Translations under genes and position numbers: made by a program
Assembly (NCBI RefSeq): GCF_900187405.1
Contig: NZ_LT896716.1
Location: forward strand, 2,112,001-2,176,000
Direction: 5' to 3'
DNA: 64,000 bases
Origin: Geobacter sp. DSM 9736
GTDB lineage: Bacteria; Desulfobacterota; Desulfuromonadia; Geobacterales; Geobacteraceae
Shown here: piece by piece, positions 46,686 to 56,600 of the stretch
Position numbering within the stretch: position 1 is the stretch's first letter
Layout of the letters: every line of letters starts with the position of its first letter
Notes under the pieces: generated by a model
What the model was told of the DNA's origin: nothing
Seen by the model: only the letters and a program-made list of their open reading frames with translations
Database searches by the model: none

Positions 46686-47026
46686 TTTCGGACGATCAGG
46701 AGGTTTAACAGGAAACTGATGATGCTGAAAAGAAGGGCTGCAACGAACGCGCTCAGGAAGCCGGAGACCTGAAACCCTTTCACCAGCCATGCCGCCAGGT
46801 AGAACATGAATCCGTTGATTACGAGGGTGAAGAGTCCGAGGGTTAGCAGGTTGACCGGCAGGGTGAGAAATATGAGGATCGGCCTAAGAAAGGCGTTGAG
46901 GAGCCCGATCACAAGGGCTGCCACCAGCAGGGAAAGCCAGCGCTCCACGCTCACCCCCGGGAGGATGTAGGCCACCGCAAGGAGGGCGATGGCATTGGAC
47001 AGCCATTTCAGTAGGAATTCCCGCAT
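46682..47026 (-). CDS. Phage holin superfamily IV membrane protein
   Basis: Start 47026 follows AAGGAGA. The 114-residue protein has four membrane helices with the family pattern Ala-Leu-Val-Ile-Gly-Leu-Leu-Asn-Ala-Phe-Leu-Arg-Pro-Ile near 40 and Leu-Thr-Leu-Gly-Leu-Phe-Thr-Leu near 62 (PF04020). Despite the name, such genes are common in bacterial chromosomes outside prophages and no phage genes are nearby. It is coupled to the methyltransferase gene by ATGA. Confidence 0.88.
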   Translation of the reverse strand: MREFLLKWLSNAIALLAVAYILPGVSVERWLSLLVAALVIGLLNAFLRPILIFLTLPVNLLTLGLFTLVINGFMFYLAAWLVKGFQVSGFLSAFVAALLFSIISFLLNLLIVRK

Positions 47027-47105
47027 TGTCGTCTCCTTTTCCGTCACGTTTCGCCAGGAGTGTCGCCGAAATTGCCCGCCGCGTCAAGAGTCTGCCAATT
47101 TGCAT

Positions 47106-47852
47106 TCAATCGGGAGAGACGAGCATGGTCCTCGTGCAGAGCACAATGATGACGATCCCGACAAGCACCATTACGATGCGGGGAGGAATGCGCCGGCAGA
47201 AGTATGCTGCAAGGGGGGCGGCCACGACTCCCCCGCTGATGAGCCCGAGGACTATACGCCAATGACCGATGCCGATGGTGAAGGAGAAAGTTAATACCGC
47301 GGCGAGGGAGACGAATATTTCGGCAAGGCTCACGGTGCCGATGACAAAGCGGGGCATATGGCCGCGGTTTAACAGGGTTGACGTAACGATGGGACCCCAC
47401 CCTCCTCCCCCGGCACCGTCGAGGAAGCCTCCAGTCAGTCCCAGCACTCTTGTTGCCTTATCGATGGGGGCGGTGAACAGGGGAGTGCTGCGGACAGCCT
47501 TCAGGATGATGACGCCCCCCATGACCGCCAGATACCCTGAAACAATGAACCGCATATGCCATAGGGGCAGCAGCGTAATCGCATATGAACCTGCCACAGC
47601 CCCCATCGCGCCGAACAAGAGCAGCTTTCGCAGCAGAATGCGATCCACGTTTCCCATGAGGAGGTGGGAGAAACCTGAAGAAACCGCGGTTATCACCTGT
47701 GCCGTGTGAACGCTCGCGCTGGCCGCCGCAGGGGCAATCCCGGCACTGAGAAGAAACGTGGTGGAGATGACACCATAGGCCATCCCGAGTGCCCCATCTA
47801 TCAACTGCGCCACAAAACCTATGAGGGCGTACTTGAGGAACGTGGGGTCCAT
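47106..47852 (-). CDS. TauE/SafE family permease
   Basis: A 248-residue membrane protein with about eight helices. The N-terminal Gly-Phe-Val-Ala-Gln-Leu-Ile-Asp-Gly-Ala-Leu-Gly-Met-Ala-Tyr-Gly and the internal Thr-Gly-Gly-Phe-Leu-Asp-Gly-Ala-Gly-Gly-Gly-Gly-Trp-Gly-Pro are the two half-repeat signatures of this family, which exports sulfite or other sulfonate-related anions. Substrate is not predictable. It is 80 bp upstream of the holin-like gene and could be co-transcribed. Confidence 0.92.
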   Translation of the reverse strand: MDPTFLKYALIGFVAQLIDGALGMAYGVISTTFLLSAGIAPAAASASVHTAQVITAVSSGFSHLLMGNVDRILLRKLLLFGAMGAVAGSYAITLLPLWHMRFIVSGYLAVMGGVIILKAVRSTPLFTAPIDKATRVLGLTGGFLDGAGGGGWGPIVTSTLLNRGHMPRFVIGTVSLAEIFVSLAAVLTFSFTIGIGHWRIVLGLISGGVVAAPLAAYFCRRIPPRIVMVLVGIVIIVLCTRTMLVSPD

Positions 47853-48111
47853 TTCCGCTCCGGAGCAGCAGTCGGCTGAAGAATAGTTTCAGTCTATCAT
47901 TGGGGGCGCGTCGTGCAATGAAAGCAGGTAATGGGTATATGACTGCTGCGTACGGTTCCCTGGAGAGAGAGCTGCCATCAAGCATGGGAGATAGGCGCTT
48001 AAGGGGAAAGTGACTCCTGCCGATGAAATCCGCATATTCTTATTTTACGAAACTGCGCGGAGCGGGAACCGGCCTGACCTTTACAGTGGCAGGCGTAACG
48101 ACGGGTATTTC

Positions 48112-48711
48112 ATGAAAATAGAAACCCTCCGCAGGTTCAAGCGGATCACAATCAGCCCTGGGGAGTTTTACGCCTCCGGTGAGCCGGTCATGATGACCAC
48201 GCTCCTCGGGTCCTGCATAGCCGCATGCCTGTATGATCCCGTTGCACGGATTGTGGGCATGAACCACTTCCTCCTCAGCAATCACCGCTACGCCCGCAAT
48301 ATGGCGGTCACACTCTCCGAAGCCGGCCGCTACGGCGTCCAGGCGATGGAAATCCTCATCAACGAGATGATGCGAATCGGGGCCAGCAGAAAGAGGCTCT
48401 GCGCCAAGGTGTTCGGAGGAGCCACGATTCTCGGAAGCACCCAAGGAGCGGGGAATTTCGCCTGTGTGGGTGAGGTAAACTGCCGCTTCATACATGAGTT
48501 TCTCGAAAACGAGAATATCCGCCTCACCGCCGAGGATCTGGGTGGCGAAAAAGGAAGAGTAATCCATTTCTCCAACGGCGACTTCGCAGTCTATGTCCGG
48601 AAGATCAAACAGATCCAGAGCGAGCGGGTCGCCCGGCGCGACCGTGAGTGTTGGCTGAAGGCCATCGAATCCCAGGAGCTTACGATGCCCGACGTGGATC
48701 TGTGGCAGTAG
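48112..48711 (+). CDS. cheD: Chemoreceptor glutamine deamidase CheD
   Basis: The 199-residue protein starts at ATG 48112. There is no strong ribosome site before it, but an in-frame upstream start would add residues outside the family. It has the CheD core: catalytic Cys in Leu-Gly-Ser-Cys-Ile-Ala-Ala-Cys-Leu-Tyr-Asp (about 35), His in Gly-Met-Asn-His-Phe-Leu-Leu (about 56), and Val-Phe-Gly-Gly-Ala near 103. CheD deamidates receptor glutamines. No other che gene adjoins it; it could serve the many receptors encoded 10-30 kb away. Confidence 0.93.
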   Translation: MKIETLRRFKRITISPGEFYASGEPVMMTTLLGSCIAACLYDPVARIVGMNHFLLSNHRYARNMAVTLSEAGRYGVQAMEILINEMMRIGASRKRLCAKVFGGATILGSTQGAGNFACVGEVNCRFIHEFLENENIRLTAEDLGGEKGRVIHFSNGDFAVYVRKIKQIQSERVARRDRECWLKAIESQELTMPDVDLWQ

Positions 48712-48841
48712 CGTCCTGAAATCCTTCCCCCTTTCCTGTTTTCTCCTGCAAATGCGGTAAAATGTTCGTGGATTCTCAAATCGAGTGGCGCTCCTGCATC
48801 TGCCGGGGACGTGCACAAACTACGGACAAAGGAGGAGAAAC

Positions 48842-49309
48842 ATGAAGGGAAACGAGAGGATCATAGATGAGCTCAACGCGCGCCTGGCAGACGAAATAAC
48901 CGCCGTCAACCAGTACTTCGTCCACGCCGAGCTTTTCGAAAACTGGGGTTACGGGAAGCTGCACGACATGACGCGCCAGCGGTCCATAACGGAAATGAAA
49001 CACGCGGAAAAGCTGATCGAGCGGATCATCTTTCTCGACGGGCGGCCAATTGTCTCCAACCTGAACGAAATCAGGATCGGAAACGAAGTGCCGACCATGC
49101 ATGAGCATGACAGGAAAGCCGAAGAGGTAGCCATCAGCCGCTACAATGACAGCATTCGCCTCGCCATGGAACTGGGGGACAACGGGACGCGGGAACTGCT
49201 CGTTTCAATCCTGAAGGAGGAGGAAGGGCACATCGACGAGCTCGAAGAGCAACTCGACCAGATCAGACAGATGGGAGTTCAGAACTACCTGTCGGGACAG
49301 ATCGGGTAA
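48842..49309 (+). CDS. bfr: Bacterioferritin
   Basis: Start 48842 follows AAAGGAGGAG. The 155-residue four-helix protein has the ferroxidase ligands Glu (Asp-Glu-Ile-Thr-Ala-Val-Asn-Gln-Tyr, about 18), Glu and His (Glu-Met-Lys-His-Ala-Glu, about 51-54), and Glu-Glu-Glu-Gly-His (about 127-131). The Met between Glu51 and His54 matches the haem-ligand Met52. It stores iron in a 24-subunit shell and fits an iron-rich lifestyle. A bidirectional terminator follows. Confidence 0.96.
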   Translation: MKGNERIIDELNARLADEITAVNQYFVHAELFENWGYGKLHDMTRQRSITEMKHAEKLIERIIFLDGRPIVSNLNEIRIGNEVPTMHEHDRKAEEVAISRYNDSIRLAMELGDNGTRELLVSILKEEEGHIDELEEQLDQIRQMGVQNYLSGQIG

Positions 49310-49330
49310 CAGACTAGCCTGGCACCTACA

Positions 49331-49358
49331 AAAAAAGCCCCGGTGACCCGGGGCTTTT
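49331..49358. terminator. Bidirectional terminator between bfr and csp
   Basis: AAAAGCCCCGG and CCGGGGCTTTT pair around a short loop, with A and T runs on both flanks. It lies between convergent genes. Confidence 0.9.
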
Positions 49359-49377
49359 CGATGTACGATCGGAACTA

Positions 49378-49578
49378 TTAAATTCTCTGTACGTTGGCGG
49401 CCTGGAGCCCTTTCGGGCCTTTCACCACCTCAAAACGGACCGACTCCCCTTCGGCCAGGGACTTGAAGCCCTCACCGGTGATGGCCGAAAAATGAACGAA
49501 AACGTCCTCGCCACCATCCTGCTCGAGAAAACCGAATCCTTTGCTGTCGTTGAACCACTTAACCCTGCCGTTTACCAT
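49378..49578 (-). CDS. Cold-shock domain protein
   Basis: A 66-residue CspA-type protein with RNP-1 (Lys-Gly-Phe-Gly-Phe-Leu, about 14-19) and RNP-2 (Asp-Val-Phe-Val-His-Phe, about 26-31). It binds single-stranded RNA or DNA. The RNP-1 end has Leu-Glu-Gln where many have Ile-Thr-Pro. GGAGAAAC lies upstream of the start and the 5' leader is long enough for cold-type control, which cannot be seen directly. Confidence 0.96.
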   Translation of the reverse strand: MVNGRVKWFNDSKGFGFLEQDGGEDVFVHFSAITGEGFKSLAEGESVRFEVVKGPKGLQAANVQRI

Positions 49579-49671
49579 TGTCTGTTTCTCCTGATGCTGT
49601 GTTATTGATCCGGAAACCGGACCGTATCACCGGCTCTTACGATGCCGGGTGAATCTGAATGAAGCCGACTC

Positions 49672-49703
49672 AAAAAAAAACCCGAAACTCTCAAAGTCCG
49701 GGT
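49672..49703 (-). terminator. Terminator after GYD-domain gene
   Basis: On the minus strand CCCGGACT pairs with AGTTTCGGG (one bulge), followed by nine T. It lies past the stop of the leftward gene at 49786. Confidence 0.6.
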
Positions 49704-49785
49704 CGGTTTCTTCAAAAGGCCAGGTAACTATAGCACAGTTAAAGCAAATGTAAAACAAAAAGAATTGAACCGGTCCGGAGCAGCA

Positions 49786-50109
49786 TCAGCGGCCTGCGCC
49801 GGCAGGTTCCACGGCAAGATTCCTCACAAGTTCCTTATAGTTCTTCCATTGGGTTGCGGGCCAGAGTTCCGTTGTGGCATGGCCGAAGGTCCGGATAATG
49901 GTCGCCACCTTCATGGCGGTATCCAGATCAGGCGCCCCGAAAACATCCAGGTAATCGTATGGCCCCATGACTGCAAGGTTCTGTATCCACTCGACCCTCG
50001 GGCACTCTTTGCGGATATGGGCCATCGACTGTTGCTCCAGTTCCTCAAGAGCCCCCGGAGACCTGAGCGCGTCGGGGGAAAGGCGGGTCAGCATCACGAA
50101 TATCATCAT
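49786..50109 (-). CDS. GYD-domain protein
   Basis: A 107-residue cytosolic protein of the GYD family (small ferredoxin-like alpha/beta fold), here with Met-Gly-Pro-Tyr-Asp-Tyr-Leu-Asp in place of the G-x-Y-D core near 50 and a Pro-Asp-x-Asp-Thr-Ala-Met-Lys helix after it. Function of the family is unknown. GGAGGAG precedes the double-ATG start. It is monocistronic. Confidence 0.85.
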   Translation of the reverse strand: MMIFVMLTRLSPDALRSPGALEELEQQSMAHIRKECPRVEWIQNLAVMGPYDYLDVFGAPDLDTAMKVATIIRTFGHATTELWPATQWKNYKELVRNLAVEPAGAGR

Positions 50110-50189
50110 CTGCTCCTCCTTGTTGTCTTTACTCTACCCTCTTACGGTAAGTGTAGGAGGCGCAGGGTAAAGTGCAAGGGAGGAAGGCA

Positions 50190-50483
50190 CTAGGTTTTCG
50201 GCTCCGTCCTCGTGATCACGCTCCGATGCTCGAGCCCCAGGAGAGCCCGCGCCTGCTTCATCGCCGCGGGAAAGCCCTCCCTGCTGCTGCGGTGGAGTTC
50301 GTTGGGCATCCCCTCTTCGTCCCAGGGCCAGCCCGTACGGACCAGCATGATGAGAACCTCTTCGAGCTCATCAACCTTGCTGGCCAGATCCTCCAGCTCA
50401 GAGAGAGCTTCATCAAGAAGAACCGCTGCATCTCCTCCATTCTTCATGGCGTTTTTCAGCCTTTGTACTGCAGTCGTGGGCAT
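50190..50483 (-). CDS. Hypothetical helical protein (97 aa)
   Basis: AAGGAGAAA precedes the ATG, supporting a real gene. The sequence is predicted helical with a heptad-like stretch (about 22-50: Leu-Ser-Glu-Leu-Glu-Asp-Leu-Ala-Ser-Lys) and no Cys or signal peptide. I do not recognise a family. Confidence 0.65.
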   Translation of the reverse strand: MPTTAVQRLKNAMKNGGDAAVLLDEALSELEDLASKVDELEEVLIMLVRTGWPWDEEGMPNELHRSSREGFPAAMKQARALLGLEHRSVITRTEPKT

Positions 50484-50606
50484 AGCGGTTTCTCCTTCAG
50501 GTGACTAAGCAAGCCGGATTAATGTTTTCAAAAAGAACGGCATGTGATATAGAAGGCGGCAGTTTACCCCCAAAAACGGAGGGAATCCAGGTCCGGAGGC
50601 AACGAC

Positions 50607-50843
50607 ATGATAAAACGGATTTATCTTTTGGCAGTAGCCGGTATATTGGGAACGGCGCTCCTGGCATCGGGCGGATGCTGTCACATGCACCGCAATCATG
50701 GGGCAGGCTCCTGTTGTCAGAAACCGTGCTGCGAGCAGCAATCCCAATGCGGCTGCGCAAAGGCTGCCGGCTGCACAAAGTGCATTCAGACGCAGAAACC
50801 GTGCAACGCCACCGATTGCCCCAAGGCAGATCAGAAAAACTAG
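50607..50843 (+). CDS. Small exported Cys-rich protein (78 aa)
   Basis: CGGAGG lies before ATG 50607. A signal sequence (about residues 1-20) ends in Ala-Ser-Gly-Gly-Cys, a poor lipobox. Twelve of the 78 residues are Cys, all after the signal, in pairs or C-x-C and C-x-x-C arrangements, with two His in between. This suggests metal binding in the periplasm or at the membrane surface. I know no named family for it. Confidence 0.75.
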   Translation: MIKRIYLLAVAGILGTALLASGGCCHMHRNHGAGSCCQKPCCEQQSQCGCAKAAGCTKCIQTQKPCNATDCPKADQKN

Positions 50844-50865
50844 ACGATCTTCCGCTCCACGCAGC

Positions 50866-50893
50866 AAAACCCCGGCAGAAACCGCCGGGGTTT
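50866..50893. terminator. Bidirectional terminator
   Basis: AAAACCCCGGC and GCCGGGGTTT form a 10-bp stem with a 7-base loop between convergent genes. Confidence 0.9.
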
Positions 50894-50895
50894 CC

Positions 50896-51306
50896 TCAGT
50901 CCCGGTGACGGAGTGTCGGGAGGCGGACAAGGTATACGGTTACACCTGCCGCAATGCAAAGCAACACTACCCGTAACCACGCCTTCGGAACGAAAAGAAA
51001 CGCCGAGGTCGGCACGGTGATCCATATCATGCCGAGAGCTGATGCCTTCGCCCGCAGCGGAATCCCCGCCCCCTTAAGGTAATCGCGCACCAGCGGCCCC
51101 AGACGGTTGTGTTCTACAAGCCAAGTGTGAAGCCCTTCGGAACTGCGAGCGAAACAGAGAGCCGCCAGCAGCAGAAGCGGCACCGTCGGAACAAGCGGCA
51201 GAAATATCCCTGCCACTCCTGCTGCAACGGAGCACCACCCCGCCACCATCAATACAATACGAAGGACGCCGCTCTTCACCTGCCGCGGATTCGTTGGTTC
51301 AGCCAT
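50896..51306 (-). CDS. DUF454 (YbaN-type) membrane protein
   Basis: A 136-residue inner-membrane protein with the DUF454 signature Gly-Ile-Phe-Leu-Pro-Leu-Val-Pro-Thr-Val-Pro-Leu-Leu-Leu-Leu-Ala-Ala-Leu-Cys-Phe-Ala-Arg-Ser-Ser (about 34-57), then Leu-Gly-Pro-Leu-Val-Arg-Asp and three further helices. Neither the start at 51306 nor the one at 51363 has a strong ribosome site; the shorter form fits the family length. Function unknown. Confidence 0.82.
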   Translation of the reverse strand: MAEPTNPRQVKSGVLRIVLMVAGWCSVAAGVAGIFLPLVPTVPLLLLAALCFARSSEGLHTWLVEHNRLGPLVRDYLKGAGIPLRAKASALGMIWITVPTSAFLFVPKAWLRVVLLCIAAGVTVYLVRLPTLRHRD

Positions 51307-51405
51307 CTCACTACCATTCTTGCGGAAGGCCACTTCCGCGCGCGAATGAACTTCAGACGACATATGATAGTAGCTATTGTGCCGGGAGTGTCAAGGCTGG
51401 AATAT

Positions 51406-51438
51406 GAAAGCCCCGCCGGCTAATGCCGGCGGGGCTTT
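51406..51438. terminator. Terminator after fumarase gene
   Basis: AAAGCCCCGCCGGC and GCCGGCGGGGCTTT form a perfect 14-bp stem with a TAAT loop, just past the leftward fumarase stop. Confidence 0.92.
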
Positions 51439-51460
51439 CCTGTCTGAGACGGATCAAGAG

Positions 51461-53086
51461 CTACAGCCCGAGCTGCTTGAAGAAATCGTTACCCTTGTCG
51501 TCAACCAGTATGAATGCCGGGAAGTTCTCCACCTCTATCTTCCACACCGCTTCCATCCCCAGTTCCGGGAAATCGATGCACTCGACCTTCTTGATGTTCT
51601 CCTCGGCAAGGACGGCTGCGGGGCCGCCGATGGAGCCGAGGTAGAAACCGCCGTACTTCTTGCACGCGTCGGTGACCTGCTGGCTGCGGTTCCCCTTGGC
51701 TATCATGATCATGCTCGCGCCCTTGGACTGGAGGAGATCGACGTAGCTGTCCATCCGGCCTGCGGTGGTGGGCCCGAAGGAGCCGGAAGCCTTCCCTGCC
51801 GGGGTCTTGGCCGGTCCGGCATAGTAGATCGGATGATTGAGGAGATACTCCGGAACCGGCTTCCCGGCGTCGATGATCTCCTTGAACTTGGCATGTGCGA
51901 TGTCGCGACCGACCACGATGGTGCCATTGAGAAGAAGGGGGGTTGCGACAGGATATTTGCTGAGTTCTGCGAGGATATCCTTCATCGGCTTGTTAAGGTC
52001 GACCTTCACGCCGTGCTCATGCTTGCCGCGGAACTGCTCGGGGATGAAACGCCCGGGGTTGCGGTCGAGCTCCTCTACGAAAAGGCCCTCACGGGTTATC
52101 TTCGCCTTGACGTTTCGGTCGGCGGAGCAGGAAACAGCCATACCGACCGGGCAGGAAGCCCCGTGGCGCGGCAGACGGATGACCCGGATGTCGTGGGCGA
52201 AATATTTCCCGCCGAATTGTGCCCCGATTCCCAGCTTGTACGCTGCCTGGAGAAGTTTCTCCTCCAGCTCGACATCGCGGAAGGCCTGACCGTACTCGTT
52301 CCCCTTGGTGGGCAGCTCGTCGTAATATTTCGCGGAGGCAAGCTTGACGGCTTTCATGCAGGCGTCGGCCGACGTGCCGCCGACTACGACGGCAATGTGG
52401 TAAGGAGGACATGCGGCGGTGCCGAGATATTTCATCTTGTCCACGATGAACTTTTCGAGTTTTTCCGGGGTGAGAAGCGCCTTGGTTTCCTGGAAAAGCG
52501 AGGTCTTGTTTGCCGAGCCGCCCCCCTTGGCCATGAACAGGAACTTGTAGGCATCGCCGTCTACGGCCTGGATGTCGATCTGCGCAGGGAGGTTGGTGCC
52601 GGTATTGATCTCCTCGTACATGTCCAGGGCCACCGTCTGCGAGTAGCGGAGGTTCTCTTCGGTATAGGTCTTGTGGATACCTTTGGAGAGGAATTCCTCG
52701 TCCTTCCCGCCGGTCCAGACCTGCTGCCCTTTCTTTGCAATCACGGTTGCGGTGCCGGTGTCCTGGCAGACGGGAAGCTCGAACTTTGCGGAGATCTCGG
52801 CATTACGCAGGAATGCGAGTGCCACACCCTTGTCGTTCTGGGAGGCCTCCGGGTCGCGGAGTATCTTGGCGACGGATTCATTGTGCTCGGGGCGGAGCAG
52901 GAAGGAGACGTCCCGCATTGCCTCGTTGGCCAGGACGGCAAGCGCCTCGGGGCATACCCGCAGCACATCCTGACCCGCGAACTGCTCGACCGTCACGTAC
53001 TGCTCCGATCCTTCGATCTTGCGGTACTTGGTGGAATCCTTGCCCAGGGGGAAGGGCTCCTGGTAGACAAACGGTTTCGTAGCCAT
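51461..53086 (-). CDS. Class I fumarate hydratase (iron-sulfur)
   Basis: Start 53086 follows AAAGGAGAA; upstream in-frame codons would read through the promoter. The 541-residue single chain carries both the alpha part (about 1-290) and the beta part (about 330-541). The likely 4Fe-4S ligands are Cys107 (Pro-Val-Cys-Gln-Asp-Thr-Gly), Cys226 (Ala-Ala-Cys-Pro-Pro) and Cys320 (Ala-Val-Ser-Cys-Ser-Ala-Asp), matching Escherichia coli FumA 105/224/318. It interconverts fumarate and malate in the TCA cycle; the cluster is oxygen-sensitive, fitting an anaerobe. Monocistronic between a promoter and a strong terminator. Confidence 0.96.
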   Translation of the reverse strand: MATKPFVYQEPFPLGKDSTKYRKIEGSEQYVTVEQFAGQDVLRVCPEALAVLANEAMRDVSFLLRPEHNESVAKILRDPEASQNDKGVALAFLRNAEISAKFELPVCQDTGTATVIAKKGQQVWTGGKDEEFLSKGIHKTYTEENLRYSQTVALDMYEEINTGTNLPAQIDIQAVDGDAYKFLFMAKGGGSANKTSLFQETKALLTPEKLEKFIVDKMKYLGTAACPPYHIAVVVGGTSADACMKAVKLASAKYYDELPTKGNEYGQAFRDVELEEKLLQAAYKLGIGAQFGGKYFAHDIRVIRLPRHGASCPVGMAVSCSADRNVKAKITREGLFVEELDRNPGRFIPEQFRGKHEHGVKVDLNKPMKDILAELSKYPVATPLLLNGTIVVGRDIAHAKFKEIIDAGKPVPEYLLNHPIYYAGPAKTPAGKASGSFGPTTAGRMDSYVDLLQSKGASMIMIAKGNRSQQVTDACKKYGGFYLGSIGGPAAVLAEENIKKVECIDFPELGMEAVWKIEVENFPAFILVDDKGNDFFKQLGL

Positions 53087-53180
53087 TCTGCTGTTCTCCT
53101 TTCGTAGTGAATTGCATAAGAACGGCAGGGGACAAAGACGCCCCCTGCTGGGGCCAAACAAAATGTATACAGTATGCACA

Positions 53181-53209
53181 AATATATTGGAAAAGTCTCA
53201 ATTTGTCGA
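53181..53209 (-). promoter_or_regulatory. Sigma-70 type promoter for fumarase gene
   Basis: On the minus strand TCGACA, 17 bases, TATATT: one mismatch in each hexamer. The start would leave a leader of about 85 bases. A near-perfect dyad GTATAC-A-GTATGC (53165-53177) lies just past the -10, where a repressor would block initiation. Confidence 0.6.
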
Positions 53210-53338
53210 GAGGGAACTTTCGGGCTTTTCCGGAGCGCGTCCGCAGGAATCGGAAGGGCAACGGCCAACGGGTTAGCTGTGGCCGTCGGCGCGGCTCTCT
53301 GATAACATGCATGTATCATCTTTCAGAAGGAGGGAGTT

Positions 53339-53674
53339 ATGGTGAGGATACTTGCTGCCGTCACCTGTCTTTTTATCGCTGCTCCGGCACTTGCCACCGA
53401 CATGGAAACGATGATCTGCAAGAACGGCATCGTCTCCAAGGGAGATCTCGCCATAGAGGTTGTGGCGAAGTGCGGCGAGCCGGCTCAGAAAGCACAGCGG
53501 GAAGAAAAGCGCGGCGGTCTGGTCCGTGACATCCACGGCAGGGAACGCACGGTCTTCAGTCTCGTCACGATAGATGACTGGACTTTCAATTTCGGTCCAC
53601 ATGAATTCATGCAGCGCCTGCTCTTCGAAAACGGCAGGGTCGTCGGAATCGAGAGTCTCGGCTACGGATTCTGA
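53339..53674 (+). CDS. Exported DUF2845 protein
   Basis: A 111-residue protein with a signal peptide (first 19 residues, Ala-Leu-Ala cleavage) and the DUF2845 pattern: Cys-Lys-Asn-Gly-Ile-Val-Ser-Lys-Gly-Asp near 27, Val-Ala-Lys-Cys-Gly-Glu-Pro near 43, and Phe-Glu-Asn-Gly-Arg-Val-Val near 95. Two Cys may form a disulfide. Function unknown. AGGAGGGAG precedes the start. It ends 5 bases before lhr. Confidence 0.85.
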   Translation: MVRILAAVTCLFIAAPALATDMETMICKNGIVSKGDLAIEVVAKCGEPAQKAQREEKRGGLVRDIHGRERTVFSLVTIDDWTFNFGPHEFMQRLLFENGRVVGIESLGYGF

Positions 53675-53679
53675 CCCAA

Positions 53680-56600
53680 GTGCCACCGGACATCCTCAAT
53701 AGATTCCACCCGCTCATCCGGCAGTGGTTCCTGGAGCGTTTCGGCTCCCCGACCGATGTACAGGTGCGCACATGGGCCGAGGCGGTCGAAGGGAGGCATC
53801 TGCTTGTTACGGCACCAACAGGGAGCGGGAAGACACTGGCCGCCTTTCTCTGGGCGATAAACCAGCTTGTCGCAGGTGTATGGCCAAGGGGGGAAACCAG
53901 GCTCCTATACATCTCGCCCCTCAAGGCTCTCAACAATGACGTACGCCGTAACCTCATCACCCCGCTCCAGCAGATCGAGGCTCTATTCCGCGCCGCAGAA
54001 ATCCCCTTTCCCGGCATCAACGTTCTGACCAGAAGCGGCGACACTCCGGGAGGCGAAAGGCAGCGGATGCTGCGAAAGCCCCCGGAGATCCTCATCACCA
54101 CCCCCGAAAGCCTGAATATCCTTCTCACGTCACGATCCGGCCGGCACGCCCTCACCGGTGTCGCCACCGTCATACTCGATGAAATTCATGCAGTGGCAGG
54201 GAGCAAACGGGGAACGCACCTCATAACCGGCATAGACCGGCTCGTACTCCTGAGCGGAGAATTCCAGCGTATCGCTCTTTCGGCTACGGTAAAGCCTCTG
54301 AAAACCATTGCCGAGTTCATCGGCGGATCGCGTAGAAACAGGAGCGGGTTCGTCGGGAAGCGCGAAGTTGTGACCATCCAGGCCGACCAGACAAAGGAGT
54401 TCCGGGTCGAAGTGAGAGCTCCCGAAGCTCCCACGGAAGGCAATGACGACGATTTCTGGCCGCGACTGGCGGCGGAATGCAGGAAGATCATCTCCCAGCA
54501 CCGATCTACCCTCTTCTTCGCCAACAGCCGACGGACAACGGAGCGGCTCACGCGGCTCATAAACGAGAAGGAGGCACAGGAAGTCGCGTATCCACACCAT
54601 GGGTCCCTGTCCAGAGAGATCCGCCTCGCAGTGGAAGACCGGCTCAAACGGGGGGAACTGAAGGCGATCGTGGCCACCAACTCTCTGGAACTGGGCATCG
54701 ACATCGGACATCTCGACAGCGTAGTTCTCATAGAGTCCCCCCGCTCCATCTCCTCCGCTATCCAGCGGATCGGCCGCTCGGGACATGGCGTCGGCGAGGT
54801 GAGCCGGGGCATTCTCTTCCCTTCCCACGGGATGGACTATGTCGAAGCCGCAGTGATCGCCAGGGCCGTCACCGAAAGGGACCTTGAACCGGTGCGCCCC
54901 GTGGAATCCGCCCTCGACATCCTGGCCCAGATCATTCTCTCGATGGCACTGGGGGAAGAATGGGATCTGGATGAACTCTACGCCTTCCTCACGTTGAGCT
55001 GGCCCTACCGGAATCTGCCCCGCGACCGCTTCGACCTGGTGGTGGGAATGCTCGAAGGAAGGTACGCCGATTCCCGGATACCGGAACTGCGGCCGCGCGT
55101 CAGCGTCGACAGGGTCACCAACACCATCGGCACGAAAGAGAATGCCGCCCTTGCAATATATAGGGAAGGTGGAACCATACCCGACCGAGGCTATTTCGAA
55201 CTCAGAATGAAGGAGACGGGAGCAAAAATAGGGGAACTGGATGAAGAATTCGTCTGGGAGCGCCGGGTCGGGGAGACCTTTGCGTTCGGAGCGCAGGTAT
55301 GGCAGATCCGGGACATCACCCACAATGCGGTGGAGGTTTCTCCCGCCAGGAGGTCGCTTCAGATCATCCCTTTCTGGAGGGGAGAGGAACTTGACAGGGA
55401 CTTTCACTTCTCGGAGAAGATCTCCCGGTTTCTGGAAGGATGGAACGATCGGACAGGAGAAGAATCCTTCGTCGGCACAATTTCAGATTCTTACCCGCTA
55501 GACGAGCCGGCGGCGGAAGCTCTCGCCTCATTTTTGCGCCGGCAGCGGGAAGCTACCGGCACCGACCTCCCACACAGGCACCACCTGCTGATCGAGCGGT
55601 GCGATGCACCCGTGGAGGGGAGCGATGACGAGCAGGTAATACTCCACACCCTCTGGGGAAACGGGATCAACAGGCCTTTCGCCTTCACTCTCGCCGCTGC
55701 GTGGGAAGCACGCCACGGCTCCCCCCTCCCCTGTTTCTACAACAATGACGGCATCGCACTTCTGGTTCCACGGGGCACCGACCTCCACCGCATCTTCTCC
55801 CTCATCACCGCGGCCGACCTGGACGACCTCCTGGCTCGCACGCTCGAAGGCACCGGCTACTTCGGCGCACGGTTCAGAGAAAACGCAGGGAGGGCGCTTC
55901 TTCTCTCCAGATCCGGATTCAACAGGCGGATGCCGTTGTGGCTCACCCGGCTCCGGTCGAAAAAGCTCCTCAGCGCTGCAGCCCATTACCGGGACTTCCC
56001 GATTCGGATAGAAACCTGGCGCTCGTGCCTCCATGACGATTTCGAACTGCCGGCCCTCAGGCGCCTGCTCTCCGAGATAGAGACGGGGGAGATCCGGCTA
56101 GGCGAGACTCGGACCAACGTACCCTCGCCATTTGCCGAAGGGCTGATCTGGCAGCAGACGAACAGGTACATGTACGAGGACGATACGCCCGAGAATCAAC
56201 ATACCGTTTCCGGGCGCAACTTCATCGAGGAACTGGCTCTTTCCCCCCACCTTCGACCCCGGATCCCGGCCAAGCTGATCGATCTTTTCGAGTCGAAGCG
56301 CCAGAGGCGCGCCGCCGGATATGCCCCCGATTCGGGACGGGAGCTGATCGACTGGGTAAAGGAACGGCTTCTTATCCCCATGGACGAATGGCATCTGCTT
56401 CTCGACGCGATGAGACGCGACTACGGTCACCCGCCGCAAGAGGTACTCGCCGGGATTGCGGAACGGGTGGTGAAGATCACCGTACCCCCCCTGCAACCAC
56501 TTGCATGCGCGGTGGAAATGCTGCCGGAAGTGGCGCACGCACTGGGAAGGGAGCTTGAGGAGATAACCATTGCACCCCTCGCAGGAGGAGCGGAGCTGCG

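Noticed and set aside
46682-47026. Holin-like gene as a sign of a prophage
   Set aside because: No lysis, capsid or integrase gene is near. This family is common as an ordinary chromosomal membrane protein.
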